A stretch of 64,000 nt of DNA from Nageia nagi (GCA_050084985.1 JBITNC010000001.1:137888001-137952000), one strand, 5' to 3'. Positions 35,166 through 46,434 are shown, numbered from the stretch's first letter. The notes: generated by a model not told the origin, from the letters alone. Numbers and translations are program-made.

Positions 35166-36113
35166 ATGGCACCTGAAATAAGATCCCAAATAGTAGCATA
35201 AGCTGATCCTACCATGATGACATTTCAAACTATGATCCAACAAATGGTAGATTCACTTACCAATACATTTAAGGTAGAAATTCAATAACTACAGACCCTT
35301 GATAGTAGATGTGATAGTGTTCAACTAAGTCTTAGTCATACCAACAATGAATCCAGTTCATAACAATCAAGGTAGTCAAGAAATCCATAAGGGTATCATC
35401 ATAACTTTCAAATCCAACAAGGTGGTTTCATTCTTCCATGCACAACCAAATTAGATTTTGCTCAATTTGATGGAGATAATCCCACTAGCTAGATTTATAA
35501 GGTTGGATAGTATTTCACATTGAACCAAATCCTAGAGGATTTGAAGGTGCACATGGCAACTTTTTATTTAGACTATGAGGCTCTCCAATGGCATCAATGG
35601 TACTCAAAGATGCATCCTACTCCTTCATGGGATGAATTCACTCAAAAATTATTAATTTGTTTTGGTCCTAGTGACTATGAAGATTTCATAGGGGCATTGA
35701 CCAAGTTACATCAAATTACCATAGTCAAAGAATACCAAAATTAGTTTGAGAAATTGGCAAATCATATAGAGGGGTTGGATGATGCATTTTTCACAAGTTT
35801 TATCAGTGGCTTAAAGGAAGAAATTAAATTAGAGGTCAAAATATTTAATCCCAAAACTCTGATGGATGCTATTGCCTTGGAAAAGCTCACTGAAGATAAA
35901 GCTAGTGCTCATCAATGAAATGCAATACCTCCATTCACCAAAACACATAATATTTCCCATTCCTCTAATAACACAAGTTCCCCACCACCGAATCGCACAA
36001 TGCAAACTAAGAAGTTAACATGGGAGGAAATGGAAGAACATCAAAATAAGGGCTTGTGCTATAATTGTGATGAGAAATTTGTTCATAGTCATCATTGTAC
36101 ATAACAAAAGTTA
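35166..36113 (+). pseudogene. Gypsy A gag with zinc knuckle, decayed
   Basis: ATG at 35166 (MAPEIRSQIVA). A central gag segment reads KLDFAQFDGDNPTS (35452-35490), ALQWHQWYSKMHPTPSWDEF (35583-35640) and FEKLANHIEGLDDAFFTSFI (about 35749-35808). CYNCDEKFVHSHHC at about 36058-36100 is an intact C-x2-C-x4-H-x4-C knuckle. Several TAG/TAA stops replace likely Gln or Trp codons. Gag would build the particle and bind genomic RNA. Confidence 0.85.
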
Positions 36114-37914
36114 TATTTGCTTGATGCTGATGCTCTCTATGAGGAGGAATATGAGAGTGCACCTAAAGAACCTACAGAGGAAATTCTAGATGAGAAGACC
36201 CTAGTTATCTCTTACAATGCATTGGCAGGAATTACCACCCCTCAAATTATAAAGGTCAAAGAGTTTTTTAAAAAGCCCCCTCTCATAATATTCTAGATTC
36301 GAGAAGTACTCATAATTTCATTGATCCACGAGTGGCTAAGGTTGTTGACTGTTACATCCACCCTATAAATAATTTTGAGGTTATGCTTGGTAATGGAGGA
36401 AAAATAACATGTAAAGGCACATGTCATAATGTCAAACTAAGCATGGACCATTATACTTTGAAAAGTGACATGTACGCTTTACCACTTAGGGGATGTGATA
36501 TAGTTTTAGGGGTACAATGTTTGAGGACTTTAAGCACCGTAAAGTGGAATTTTGCAAAGCTATGGATGACCTTCAAAATAAATGAACAAGAGCATACTCT
36601 CAGGGGATTATAGGGTGGATCTATATAAGTTGTGAGCTCACATCACATGGAAAAGTTCCTACAAAAAATTAGAAAAGGGATGTTGGCACAGTTATACTCC
36701 TTATCAATCACCAAATCTAAAATCATAGAGCCTAATGATCTGCAGCCCATCTTAAGTAAGCATTCAAGTATCTTTGAGGAACCAAGGGGCTTACCACCCC
36801 AATAATGACATGATCATGCTATCCAATTAGTTCCAAGAAGTCACCCACCAAACATTCATCCTTATTAGTATCCATGTTTATAGAAAAATAAAATTGAAAC
36901 ATTGGTTAAGGAATTATTGGATGCAAGAGTAATCCAACCTAGTGTAAGCCCATATTCTTTACCAATTATATTGATTTGTAAGAAATATGGTTCATGGTGT
37001 ATGTGTGTGGATTTCAAGGCCCTCAATAAAATTACCATCAAGGACAAATTTTCCATCCCGGTCATTGATGAATTATTGGATGAACTACATGGGGCAAGAT
37101 ATTTTTCCAAGTTGGACCTACGATTTAGGTATCACCAAATCTATCTTAAGGAGGAAGATATACCAAAAATTACATTTTGCACCCATGAAAGTGATTATGA
37201 GTACCTGGTCATGCTTTTTGGCCTCACAAATGCTCCATCCACATTTCAAAGTTTAATGAATTAGGCATTTCATCCATTCCTTAGGAAGTTTATTATAGTT
37301 TTCTTTGATGATATCTTGATCTACAGTAAGACATGGCAAGAACATGTGGCACATGTTGACCAAACCTTACAAATTTTGAAGGAACACCAGCTATATGCAA
37401 AAAAATCAAAATGCTCATTTGGTAAGAGGGAAATTGACTACTTAGTCCATGTTATATCTGAAGAGGGGGTTAAGGTGGATCCATAAAAGATTACTAACAT
37501 GAAAAACTAGTCTATTCCTAAATCTTTGAAAAGTCTTCAAGAATTATTGGGGTTGATAGGCTATTATTGAAAATTTGTGAAGGATTATGGTAAGATTATA
37601 GCACCTCTAACCATTTTGTTGAATAAAAATGCTTTCCAATGGTCCCCTCAAGCTGAGGCAACTTTCCTTAAGCTCAAGGAGGTTGTGTGTACCACCCTAG
37701 TATTAGCAATGCCAGATTTTTCTAAAACCTTTGTGATAGAAAGTGATTCTTATGGAGTAGGAATCGAGGTAGTATTAATGCAAGAAGGGATTCCCTTAGC
37801 ATTTACTAATAGAGCACTCTTTGGAAAAAATTTGGGTAAATCCACTTATGAAAAATAAATGCTTGCCATCATTCATGCAGTTCAACATTGGAGACCATAT
37901 CTCATTGGTCACCA
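36114..37914 (+). pseudogene. Gypsy A protease, RT and start of RNase H, interrupted by gypsy B
   Basis: Protease: LDSRSTHNFIDP near 36291-36330, where the active-site DSG is now DSR, followed by LPLRGCDIVLGVQCL (36481-36525). [22 protein letters not shown] (36905-36965), [18 protein letters not shown] (36996-37050), [14 protein letters not shown] (37101-37142) with the first catalytic Asp, [12 protein letters not shown] (37216-37250) and FFDDILIYS (about 37299-37328), in which the usual Y/L of the YLDD-type box is Phe. RNase H starts around 37690 with VIESDSYGVGIEVVLMQEG and ends at GHHFMI, where gypsy B begins (target duplication 37915-37919). Confidence 0.9.
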
Positions 37915-37919
37915 TTTCA

Positions 37920-38936
37920 TGATTTGAAAATTTGGATCCCTTCAACATTCAATAATCTCCATTTTAGTGTGTTCATTATGATCATCTTATCTTCAACTTT
38001 CCAATGCTTCTTTCATATCGAGAATCCGATTCCATATGTGGAAGATATGGTATTAAGTCCATTTTTGTTTTGAAAAAAAAAAAAGGATAAAAAAATATAT
38101 CGTACAGCCCACGTAGGCATGGAGTGATCGCCCATGTGACTGCCAACCTACCACATCTGCCTATCATGTGGAGATTGCCAAGCTGTGTGCAAGCTGCCAA
38201 CCGAGACCGCCATGCGACCTACCAACCTAGCCACGACCTGCCCACACAAACCGCCAACTAGACCACCTACCACATGTCGCCACCATAGTGCACATGCCTG
38301 GTTTTAGATTTTTTAATGTATTTTAGTGTTTTAAAGGTTTTTTTGGTGATTTTGATTTGCCTAAGGTCCTATTATTGGGCTGAGCTAATCCTGTAAGCCT
38401 GAAACAGTCTAGAGAGTGTGTTTTTTCATTTTAGAGCTCATTTTTGAAAGATTTTTGCAACCATTTGAGCCCAAATTTGATAGGAAGATCAAGGAGGTTA
38501 ATGGGTATCTGAAAATAGGTTTTGTTTCAAATTTTCTAGTTGTAATTCTCTCCAATTTTAGATCCAAAAATTATATAAAAGGGGAGCAAATTGGATGTGA
38601 AAAAAAAGAAGGATTCAGGAAGGTTGTTCTCAGTTCTTGTTGTGATTTTCAGAGCTATGAGTGTGTTGTGAATGTGAGAGGAGGTTTTTAAGGACCAAGG
38701 AGGCCTTGTAAAGTGATTCCACCCATTGAAAGTAGAGAGCTTTTGAGCTGGATGTAGCCCACACTGGGTGAACTAGGATAAATTTTGCTTGTCTCTTCTA
38801 TGGTGAATGCTTTTCTCTTCTCTATGTTTACAAATTTATTCCTGATTTTCCTTTACAAGCACTTAATTATTTTTAAGCGTGAATTGATCTTGAGAAAATA
38901 TTAAATTGAAATTGTAATCTTATAGTTTATGGATCA
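37920..38936 (+). repeat. Gypsy B 5' LTR with GC-rich insert
   Basis: It starts TGATTTGAAAATTTGGATCC and ends TTATGGATCA. Colinear with 42643-43721. Positions about 38105-38300 are markedly GC-rich, with repeated CCAACC and ACCGCCA words, unlike the rest of the window. A TATA-like TTATATAAAAGGGG lies near 38572. Confidence 0.9.
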
Positions 38937-38940
38937 AGTT

Positions 38941-38952
38941 TGGTATCAGAGC
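38941..38952 (+). promoter_or_regulatory. Gypsy B primer-binding site (initiator Met tRNA)
   Basis: TGGTATCAGAGC, four bases after the 5' LTR; an exact match to the usual plant initiator-Met-tRNA primer-binding site. Confidence 0.95.
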
Positions 38953-39122
38953 AGTTGAAATCATTGGGATAACCTATATTTTTGAGATTGTTGTTGGTGT
39001 TTGGAAAGTGTTCTTGCATGTATACCAAGTCACAAAGCAAGAAAGGAGAAGGAGAATTTGTGGAGGAGGATCTAGAAATTGGTTCTAGAGTTTGGATAAA
39101 GAAGCAAAGAGAGCTTGGAGCC

Positions 39123-40225
39123 ATGGCCAATGAAGGAGGGTCTAATGTAGAAAAGTAAATTGCTGATCTCTCCACAATGTTCCAGAAGATGTCTCTACAA
39201 TTCCAACATTTTCAAGAGCAACAATACAAGAAAAATGAAGGTGAAACTAGTGAATGTAATAAAATTGACAATGATGTTACACATAGTGTTTTTCAAAGTT
39301 CTCCTTTGAAATTGGAAGTTAAATTTGATTTGCCTACTTTTATTGGAGAAGTGAATGCTGAGAAGTTATACCATTGGATTAAACAAATTGAAGTATATTG
39401 TAGAATTCAAAGAATTATAAAAGATGAGGATAAAATCCAATTAGCAACTCTTAAAATGAATGGTAATGCACTTGTTTGGTGGGAAAGTTGTTTGCAAAGT
39501 AAGAATGAATCAATTCAAGATTGTATTACTTCTTAGACCCATTTTGTACAATTGCTTAGAAATCAGTTTTATCCTTTCGGTTATCGGCAAAAGGCAATCA
39601 TGGAATGGCAAACTTTCCATCAAGGCAAAGGACAAAGTGTGTAAGAGTACACTACGAAATCCCGAAGAAGAGCTACAATGCTAGGTATTCCTCTTGATTC
39701 CCAAGATACTCTTCTTAAGTATATTGGTGGTTTGCATAATTATTTAAGGCATACAATATTGATGTTTGATCCAAATGATTTGGATAAAGTTTGTGTACAA
39801 GCCACTCACTTAAAAGAAAGGGGAAATTTTGTTAAGGATGGGAAAAAGAAAAATGATTCCAATAACAATAGTAATGATGATTCTGAAAAGAACAAAGGAA
39901 AGGGAAAAAGTAAACTATGTCTACTACACAAAAGTCTAAATATGTATGTGCACATTGTCAAAAAGAAGGTCATTTAGAGGCTAAATGTTAGAAATTGCAT
40001 CCTGAATTATGCCCTAAACCTAAAGGTCAAAAGAAACAAACAAATACTATTACTAAGGAAATTGAGGATGGTTCAGATGTAGATGATAAAATGGCATGTA
40101 TGGTTTTGCATAATACACCTAATGAAGATGAGGAAAAGAAGAAAATTAAACTTTTTCACATCAAGTGCAAGCTAAGAAGACTAGGATTGATACATTGTTT
40201 GATTCTAGATCTCAAGCTAATTTAA
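39123..40225 (+). pseudogene. Gypsy B gag with zinc knuckle
   Basis: ATG at 39123 (MANEGGSNVEK, then a TAA stop in place of Gln). The first long open stretch (39177-39536) has a Gln-rich helix and then FDLPTFIGEVNAEKLYHWIK and ALVWWESCLQ, the retrotransposon gag core. A second frame (39678-39977) continues with LGIPLDSQDTLLKYIGGLHN. CAHCQKEGHLEAKC near 39945-39990 is an intact C-x2-C-x4-H-x4-C knuckle. An acidic linker leads to the protease. The frame shifts near 39540-39680 and again at the knuckle. Confidence 0.9.
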
Positions 40226-42476
40226 TTGCAAAAAAGTATGTCAAATTACTTGCACTCACTAATCAACCCCATCCAAACCCATATCCATTGGGATGGGTTA
40301 ATAAAAATTCAAAGTTAAAGTAACACAACAATGCAAGTTGCAATTTGGGATTAACAAGGATTACATTGATGAAGTTTTACTTGATGTTGTTCCTTTGGAT
40401 ATTTTTGGGATTGTGCTTGGTAGTCCTTATCTATGGGAAAGAGATGCTTTATTTTATAGAAAGGCAAACAAATATAGACTCATTAAAGATGGAATTGAAT
40501 ACATGGTTAGTGCTCATCAAAGCAAGAAAAAGGATATTTCTTTGATTACCGTAGTACAAGCAAAGAGACTAATCAATACAGGACAAATGTTTATACTTGC
40601 AATGGTGAAATCTCAAGATGAAGTAGAAATCATAAAGGCACTTGAAGATTGTGAACCACAATACAAAGAAGAAGTAAAAGAGGTAATTTTTGAATTTGAA
40701 AATTTATTTCAAGTACCTAAAGAACTTCCACCAAAAAGAGATATACAACATGAGATTCAATTACATCCTGATGTTGCACTTCCTAATATTGGCTTATATA
40801 GAAATTCTATTTTGGAAACTGAAGAAATTAAGAAACAAGTCAAGGAATTGTTAGATCAAGGAGTCATTAGACCTAGCACATCACCATGTGGATCTCCTAT
40901 TGTTATAATTCCAAAGAAAGATGGAACTTGGCGTATGTGTGTTAATTACAGGGCATTAAATAAGATCATGGTTAAAAATCGATATCCTTTGCCATGTATT
41001 GATGATTTAATGGATCAATTAAAAAAAGCTAGGCTTTTCACAAAATTAGATCTAAGAAGTGGTTATCATCAAGTACGAGTTAAAGAAGAGGATATGTGGA
41101 AAACTACTTTTAAAACTAGGCAAGGATTATTTGAATGACTGGTTTTACCATTTGGATTATGCAATGCTTCTGCTACTTTCATGCGTGTAATGAATGAGGT
41201 TTTAAGGCCTTTCATTGATGATTTTGTTATTGTGTATCTTGATGATATTCTCATTTATAGTGATAATTAGAAAGATCATGTGATACATATTCGTAAAGTG
41301 TTTGAAGTTTTAAGGGAAGCAAAACTCTATTTGAAGATGTCTAAATGTGAGTTTGTTAGGAAAAGTTTAATCTATCTTGGCCACATTATAGGTGAAGGTC
41401 AATTGAGGATAGATCCTGCAAAAATTGAGGCTGTGTTGAAATGGCCTACTCCCACTAATGTGACAAAGACTAGGAGTTTTCTTGGGGTAGTACAGTATTT
41501 ACGCAAGTTTATTGCTAACTTTTCTTACATGGCTTCTCCACTTCATGCTATTATAGGAAACGATCATGGATTTTAGTGGGGAGGGAAAGAACAACATGCT
41601 TTTGAATTGCTTAAAAAGAAAATCAGTAATACTCCAGTACTTACTTTACCTAATCTTCAAAAAACTTTTGAAATTGAAACTGATGCTAGTGACTATGCTA
41701 TGGGTGCAGTTTTATTGCAGGAAAAACATCCGGTTTGCTATCACTTAGAAATGTTTACCAGTGCAGTAAGAAACTATCCCACATATGACAAAGAGTTGTA
41801 TGCATTAGTTCAAAGTGTTAAGAAATGGAAGCACTATTTGGTAGTTAAAGAGACAATAATTCATACAGACCATCAACCCTTGCAATATCTTCAGTCATAA
41901 TCTAAGTTGCAACAATCTAGGCACTTTCGTTGGATGGGATTTTTGTAACAATTTCATTTGGTGATTAAGTACAAGGGTACACAAAATAAAATTACTGATA
42001 TGTTTTCTAGGCCTCCAATAGTTACCAATGTTGTGATTCTACAAAATAGTTCTTTAATGCATGACAGGTATAAAGAACAATATGTGGTTGATCCTGATTT
42101 CCAAAATGTCTATCATAGATTGAGTCTTGGTAATGAGGTTGGAAATCATGACTTTCATTTGCATGATGGATTACTTTTTCATTTGGGAAAACTTTGTATT
42201 CCTAATGGTGAGAGGAATAATTTGATTATGGAAGCTCATACTTCTTGTATTTCAGGGCACTTTGGTGTTGGTCTTCCTACTTCTATCATTTTTTACAGGG
42301 ATTCTAGGTTTCTTGGAAAATTTTGGACTTCTTTGTGGGAAAGGATGGACACTAAGCTAAAGAGGAGTACAGCATTTCATCCACGAATAGATGTTATGTT
42401 ACCATCAATTGAGGATTTAGCCCCTGAGCACATGAATGTGTTGGTTGAGAATGTAGTATTGGAAAAGAAGCAATGA
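40180..42476 (+). pseudogene. Gypsy B protease, RT, RNase H and a truncated integrase
   Basis: Protease: DTLFDSRSQANLIA (about 40190-40230), with DSG changed to DSR. The long open frame 40338-41138 holds LDQGVIRPSTSPCGSP, WRMCVNYRALNKI and FTKLDLRSGYHQVRVKEED (first catalytic Asp). One TGA, at a Trp position (41136-41138), breaks it. [10 protein letters not shown] (41232-41261) is the intact catalytic box. RNase H carries FEIETDASDYAMGAVLLQE (41668-41725), YDKELYALV and HTDHQPLQYL. The integrase is mostly gone: GHFGVGLPTSII of the zinc-finger part runs straight into FYRDSRFLGKFWTSLWE and FHPRID of the late core, then into an unrelated tail ending at 42476. Confidence 0.9.
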
Positions 42477-42642
42477 TCATCTTGTAGTGGCATACATGAG
42501 GTGTGGCATATTGGAGTGAAGGGCCAACATCCACACAAGGCCAAGTGGTATGCAGTTGATCAAGTGAGGGAGCTCTACCCTCACCTCATTTCATCATCCT
42601 AAATGCTTTTGGGGATAAAAGCTCTCTCTCAATGTGGAGGAA

Positions 42643-43721
42643 TGATCCAAAATTTTGGATCCCTTTAACATTTAGTAATCTCCATTTCAGTGTGTTCATT
42701 GTGATCATCTTATCTTCAACATTTTGATGCTTCTTTCGGATCAAGAAAATGAGTTTGTATGTGGAAGATATGGTATTAAGTCCATTTTTGCATTTTTGAA
42801 AAACAAAAAGGATAAAAAAATATATGGCGAAACCTACCCACCACCGTACAGCCCACGTAGGCATGGCAAGGACCACGTAGGCATGGAGTTAACTGCCCAT
42901 GCGATCACCAACCTACCGTGTCTGCCTATCACATGGAGATCGCCAAGCCACATGCAAGCTGCTAGTTGAGACCACCATGCGACCTGCCAACCCAACCGTA
43001 ACCTACCCACGTAAGCTGCCAACTAAACCACCATTTGACCACCTGACCACCTGCCACATGTCACCACCACAATGCACCCACCTAGTTTTAGATTTTTTAA
43101 CATATTTTGGTGTTTTAAAGGTTTTTTTGGTGATTTTGATTCACCTAAGGTCCTATTATTGGGCTAAGCTAATCCTATAAGCCTGAAACAGTCCAAAGAG
43201 CATGTCTTTTTGTTTCATAGCTCATTTTTGGGAGATTTTTGCAACCATTTGAGCCCAAATTTGATAGGAAGATCAAGGAGGTTAATGGGTATCTGAAAAT
43301 AGGTTTTGTTTCAAATTTCCTAGATATAATTCTCTCCAGTTTTAGCTTCAAACATTGTATAAAAGGGGAACAAATTGGACATGAAAAAAAAATAAGGATT
43401 CAGGAAGGTTGTTCTCAATTCTTGTTATGATTTTCAGAGTTGTGAGTGTGTTGTGAATGTGAGAGGAGGTTTTGAAGTACCAAGGAGGCCTTGTAAAGTG
43501 ATTCCATCCATTGATAGTAGAGAGCTTTTGAGCTAGATGCAGCCCACACTAGGTGAACCAGAATAAATTTTGGTTGTCTCTTCTATGGTGAATGCTTTTC
43601 TCTTCTTTGTGTTTACAAATTTATTCCTGATTTTCCTTTACAAGCATTTAATTATTTTTAAATGTGAATTGATCCTGATAAAAGATTAAATTGAAATTAT
43701 AATCTTATAGTTTATGGATCA
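42643..43721 (+). repeat. Gypsy B 3' LTR
   Basis: It starts TGATCCAAAATTTTGGATCC after the purine-rich ATGTGGAGGAA and ends TTATGGATCA. It is longer than the 5' LTR partly because CCACGTAGGCATGG is duplicated near 42851-42890. A TATA-like TGTATAAAAGGGG lies near 43356. Confidence 0.9.
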
Positions 43722-43726
43722 TTTCA

Positions 43727-45386
43727 TCATCCTCACATATCATCATAATTTGAAATTTTTCATTGAGCAACACATTTCTATGCCTAAGCAACAAAAATGG
43801 GTGACCAAACTACTAGGGTATGATTATGAGATAGTATACCATAAAGATAAGGAGAATGTAGTTATCAATGCTCTATCTAGAAAGTTTGAAGACCAAGTAG
43901 TACTACAAGCTCTTTCATCTCTTATTTCTCAATGGTTGGATAAATTTAAATAAGAGTGGACAAAGGATGGATCCACCCAAGAATTGCTAAAATAAATCAC
44001 TCAAGACCCCATGAGTAAACCACACCACACATGGCATGATGGTATTTTGAGATTCAAAGGCTAAATTTTTTTATCATCTCCTTCAAAATGTAAATTAGAA
44101 ATACTTTTTGAATTGCATTCCACACCTACATTAGAACATGATGGATTTTTGAAAACTTTTAAGCAGATGGCACGATCATTCTATTGGATAGGTATGAAAT
44201 TAGATATCAAGCAGTTTATGGTAGCTTATGATGTGTGTCAACAATAAAAGGGTGAGACAGTGGGTACTCCATGACTCCTTCAACCTATTCCCATACCTAA
44301 ACATACATGTATTGATATCTTAATGGATTTCATTAAAGGCCTTCCTAAATCCCATGGTAAATCAGTTATTCTAGTAGTGGTTGATCAGTTATCCAAATAT
44401 GCTCATTTTGGTTCATTGGCTCATCCCTACAAAGCAGTGATAGTGGCATAATTATTCTTGCATACAATTTTCAAACTATATGGCATGCCAAAGATGATTG
44501 TCAGTGATCATGATCCCACTTTTACAAGTCATTTTTGGCAAGAGCTTTTTAAACTGCAAGGTACCCAACTAAATATGAGCTCAGCATATCACTCACAAAC
44601 TAATGGTTAGACTAAAATTGTCAACAAATGCTTGTAAACATATTTATGTTATTTTGCTTTAGCACAACCTATGCATTGGGTATGATGGCTTATTTTGGTT
44701 GAGTGGTGGTATAGTACATCTTATCATTCTACTAGCAACATGACCCCTATGAAGCAGTGTATGGTCAAACTCCACCAATAGTCACCTCGTATGTTTTAGG
44801 TACCAGTAAAGTTTAGGTAATTAACTTAGCTTTAGTTACTCAAGATGATATTCTTTATTTGCTCAAGGATAACCTTCAGATAGCCCAACACCATATGAAA
44901 CAACAAGCTAATTAGCAACATGTGGAAAGAGAGTTCTAGGTAGATGACATGGTCTTTCTGAGGCTGCAACCTTATCACCAGAAATCCTTAAAAATAAAAG
45001 GCCCTCAAAAATTGTCCCCAAACTTTTATGGTCCTTACAAGGTGTTACAATGCATTAGCCCAACTACATATAAATTAGAGCTTCTTGCTTTTTCTAAGGT
45101 TCACTCAGTGTTTCATGTCTCTTATCTCAAGCAAGTGGTTGGATCGGAGGTTCAGGTTTAGACATAATTACTTGAGTTGGTAGAGGATGGATAAATGGTA
45201 ATTGTACTTGAGATAGTTCTAGATCAATGTTCACGATAGCTTCATAATCACTTCATCATAGAAGTTCTTATGTAATGGCAAGGCATGGCACCAGAAGATG
45301 CAACATGGGAAATACTTCATCAATTGTAACAACAATTTTTACATTTCAAGCTTTGAGGACAAAGCTTCATCCCAAGAGGTGTGGCA
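43727..45386 (+). pseudogene. Gypsy A end of RNase H, integrase and chromodomain-like tail
   Basis: It resumes the RNase H of gypsy A with TYHHNLKFFIEQHISMPKQQ and YEIVYHKDKENVVINALSRK (43735-43890). The integrase zinc-binding region is at 44110-44250, with one Cys of the pair replaced by Tyr (AYDVCQQ). Core: [15 protein letters not shown] (44311-44355) with the first Asp, IVSDHDPTFTSHFW (44499-44540) with the second, and QTNG*TKIVNKCL (about 44597-44636), where the expected Glu is Lys. C-terminus: LSPNFYGPYKVLQ (45018-45056) and VHSVFHVSYLKQVV (45100-45141). A chromodomain-like block follows, with APEDATWEILHQL (45290-45330), typical of chromoviruses, which use it to direct insertion. Confidence 0.85.
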
Positions 45387-45786
45387 TGTTAGGATCTCAC
45401 ATCCTAACATTTTAATGTTAGTATTAGTATTTTATTTAATTATTGACCTATATTGTAAACCATAATATTGTAATTGTAAGGGCGAGGCTTGATTTTGTAT
45501 TACTATTAGGGTTAGAGATAGTTTATTATAAATAGATAGAAGTGTGTGGATAAATGTATCTTGAACATTACTTTTCACTTTTAGGAGTTGTAAGGAGGTA
45601 GCTCCCTCGAAGCAACCTATGATTCTATTACTATTCAGTAAAATCCTATCCTTGTCTGCTATTTTGTGTTCTATTTATTAGCATATGCTTTATTATTTCC
45701 ATAGATAATTATCATTTTCCTATTACAAATCGATATTCATTTTATTTTTGCAATATTTACCTTTTTATATTTGTAGCATCATAACA
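45387..45786 (+). repeat. Gypsy A 3' LTR
   Basis: TGTTAGGATCTCACATCC to CATCATAACA, 400 bp, colinear with 34052-34450. Here the terminal TG is intact and the first 23 bp form a 9-bp stem, TGTTAGGAT against ATCCTAACA. Followed by GTCTC. Confidence 0.95.
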
Positions 45787-45791
45787 GTCTC

Positions 45792-45935
45792 AAACTAGAT
45801 CTTTCTTACTTCACAAATATGTAAAAATCTCTCATCTCCGTTGTAACTATTTGGAGGAGAACTCTCTTACTTTCTCTTCTTCTTCTCTCTTATTCTCTCT
45901 TATTCTCTCTATCCCAATATTGCATTAAGGGGGAG
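45792..45935 (+). other. Copia 3' untranslated region, right part, with second polypurine tract
   Basis: It continues 34046 after removal of gypsy A and is homologous to 1042-1180. It ends with AAGGGGGAG (45927-45935) directly before LTR copy 3. Confidence 0.8.
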
Positions 45936-46434
45936 CATTGGAATGTATAATGCATTATTGTAAAGGTTTTGTAATAATCTTCTATGTAAGTTCACTAATA
46001 CTTTAGGGTATCATTTGATACCTTAAGTATTTAAGTGAATATGATAATGTAACTTGTCCTACACTCTATGTCATGAGCATGCCCCTTAGGTAAAAGGATG
46101 TGCATGTCATACTTTTGTACATTGGATAAAAGGGTGATCCAAAGAGGGATTTTGGCTTATAAATAGAAGGCTCCTTCTTTGTGATTATATACCAATGGTG
46201 GAGTAAAGTTATGCTATAGGTTAGTGCTTAGGAGTTGAGATTAGAAAGATTGTAAGAGTTGTATTTGTGATTGAACTAAAGATCTAGTTAGTGGATGTAC
46301 TTCGAGTTAGAGAAACCACTTACATCTTGTGTTATCATTGTGAGATTGCTTTCTGAATTTGTTAGATGTGTATTGTGAACTTTCATGTGATTTTGGGAGT
46401 TTAGAGTTGTTCATGTTATAGTTCAATTCTCGCA
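45936..46434 (+). repeat. Copia LTR, copy 3 (3' LTR of the outer element)
   Basis: It starts CATTGGAATG (TGTTGG with changes) right after a polypurine tract and ends AATTCTCGCA. It is followed by TAACA (46435-46439), identical to the pentamer before and after copy 2. It carries the same hairpin (about 45997-46031). Confidence 0.9.

Larger units (their letters stand above)
37915..43726 (+). mobile_element. Gypsy B: Ty3/gypsy element nested in gypsy A, TTTCA target duplication
   Basis: The element spans 37920-43721, with LTRs of 1017 and 1079 bp. TTTCA at 37915-37919 and 43722-43726 is an exact 5-bp target duplication. The LTR termini form a 7-bp inverted repeat (TGATCCA and TGGATCA in the 3' copy). 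Gag through RNase H is well preserved, but most of the integrase is deleted, so it is a defective copy. Confidence 0.95.
34047..45791 (+). mobile_element. Gypsy A: chromovirus-type Ty3/gypsy element with GTCTC target duplication
   Basis: The element spans 34052-45786, with LTRs of 399 and 400 bp. GTCTC at 34047-34051 and at 45787-45791 is an exact 5-bp target duplication, and the copia 3' untranslated region reads through if the element is removed. It contains a primer-binding site, gag, protease, RT, RNase H, integrase and a chromodomain-like tail, all decayed. Gypsy B is inserted in its RNase H. Confidence 0.9.

Noticed and set aside
42834-43180. Open frames across the GC-rich LTR block as genes
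   Set aside because: Frames are open on both strands because of low stop density in GC-rich repeats; the block lies inside an LTR and the 5' copy does not keep the frames.
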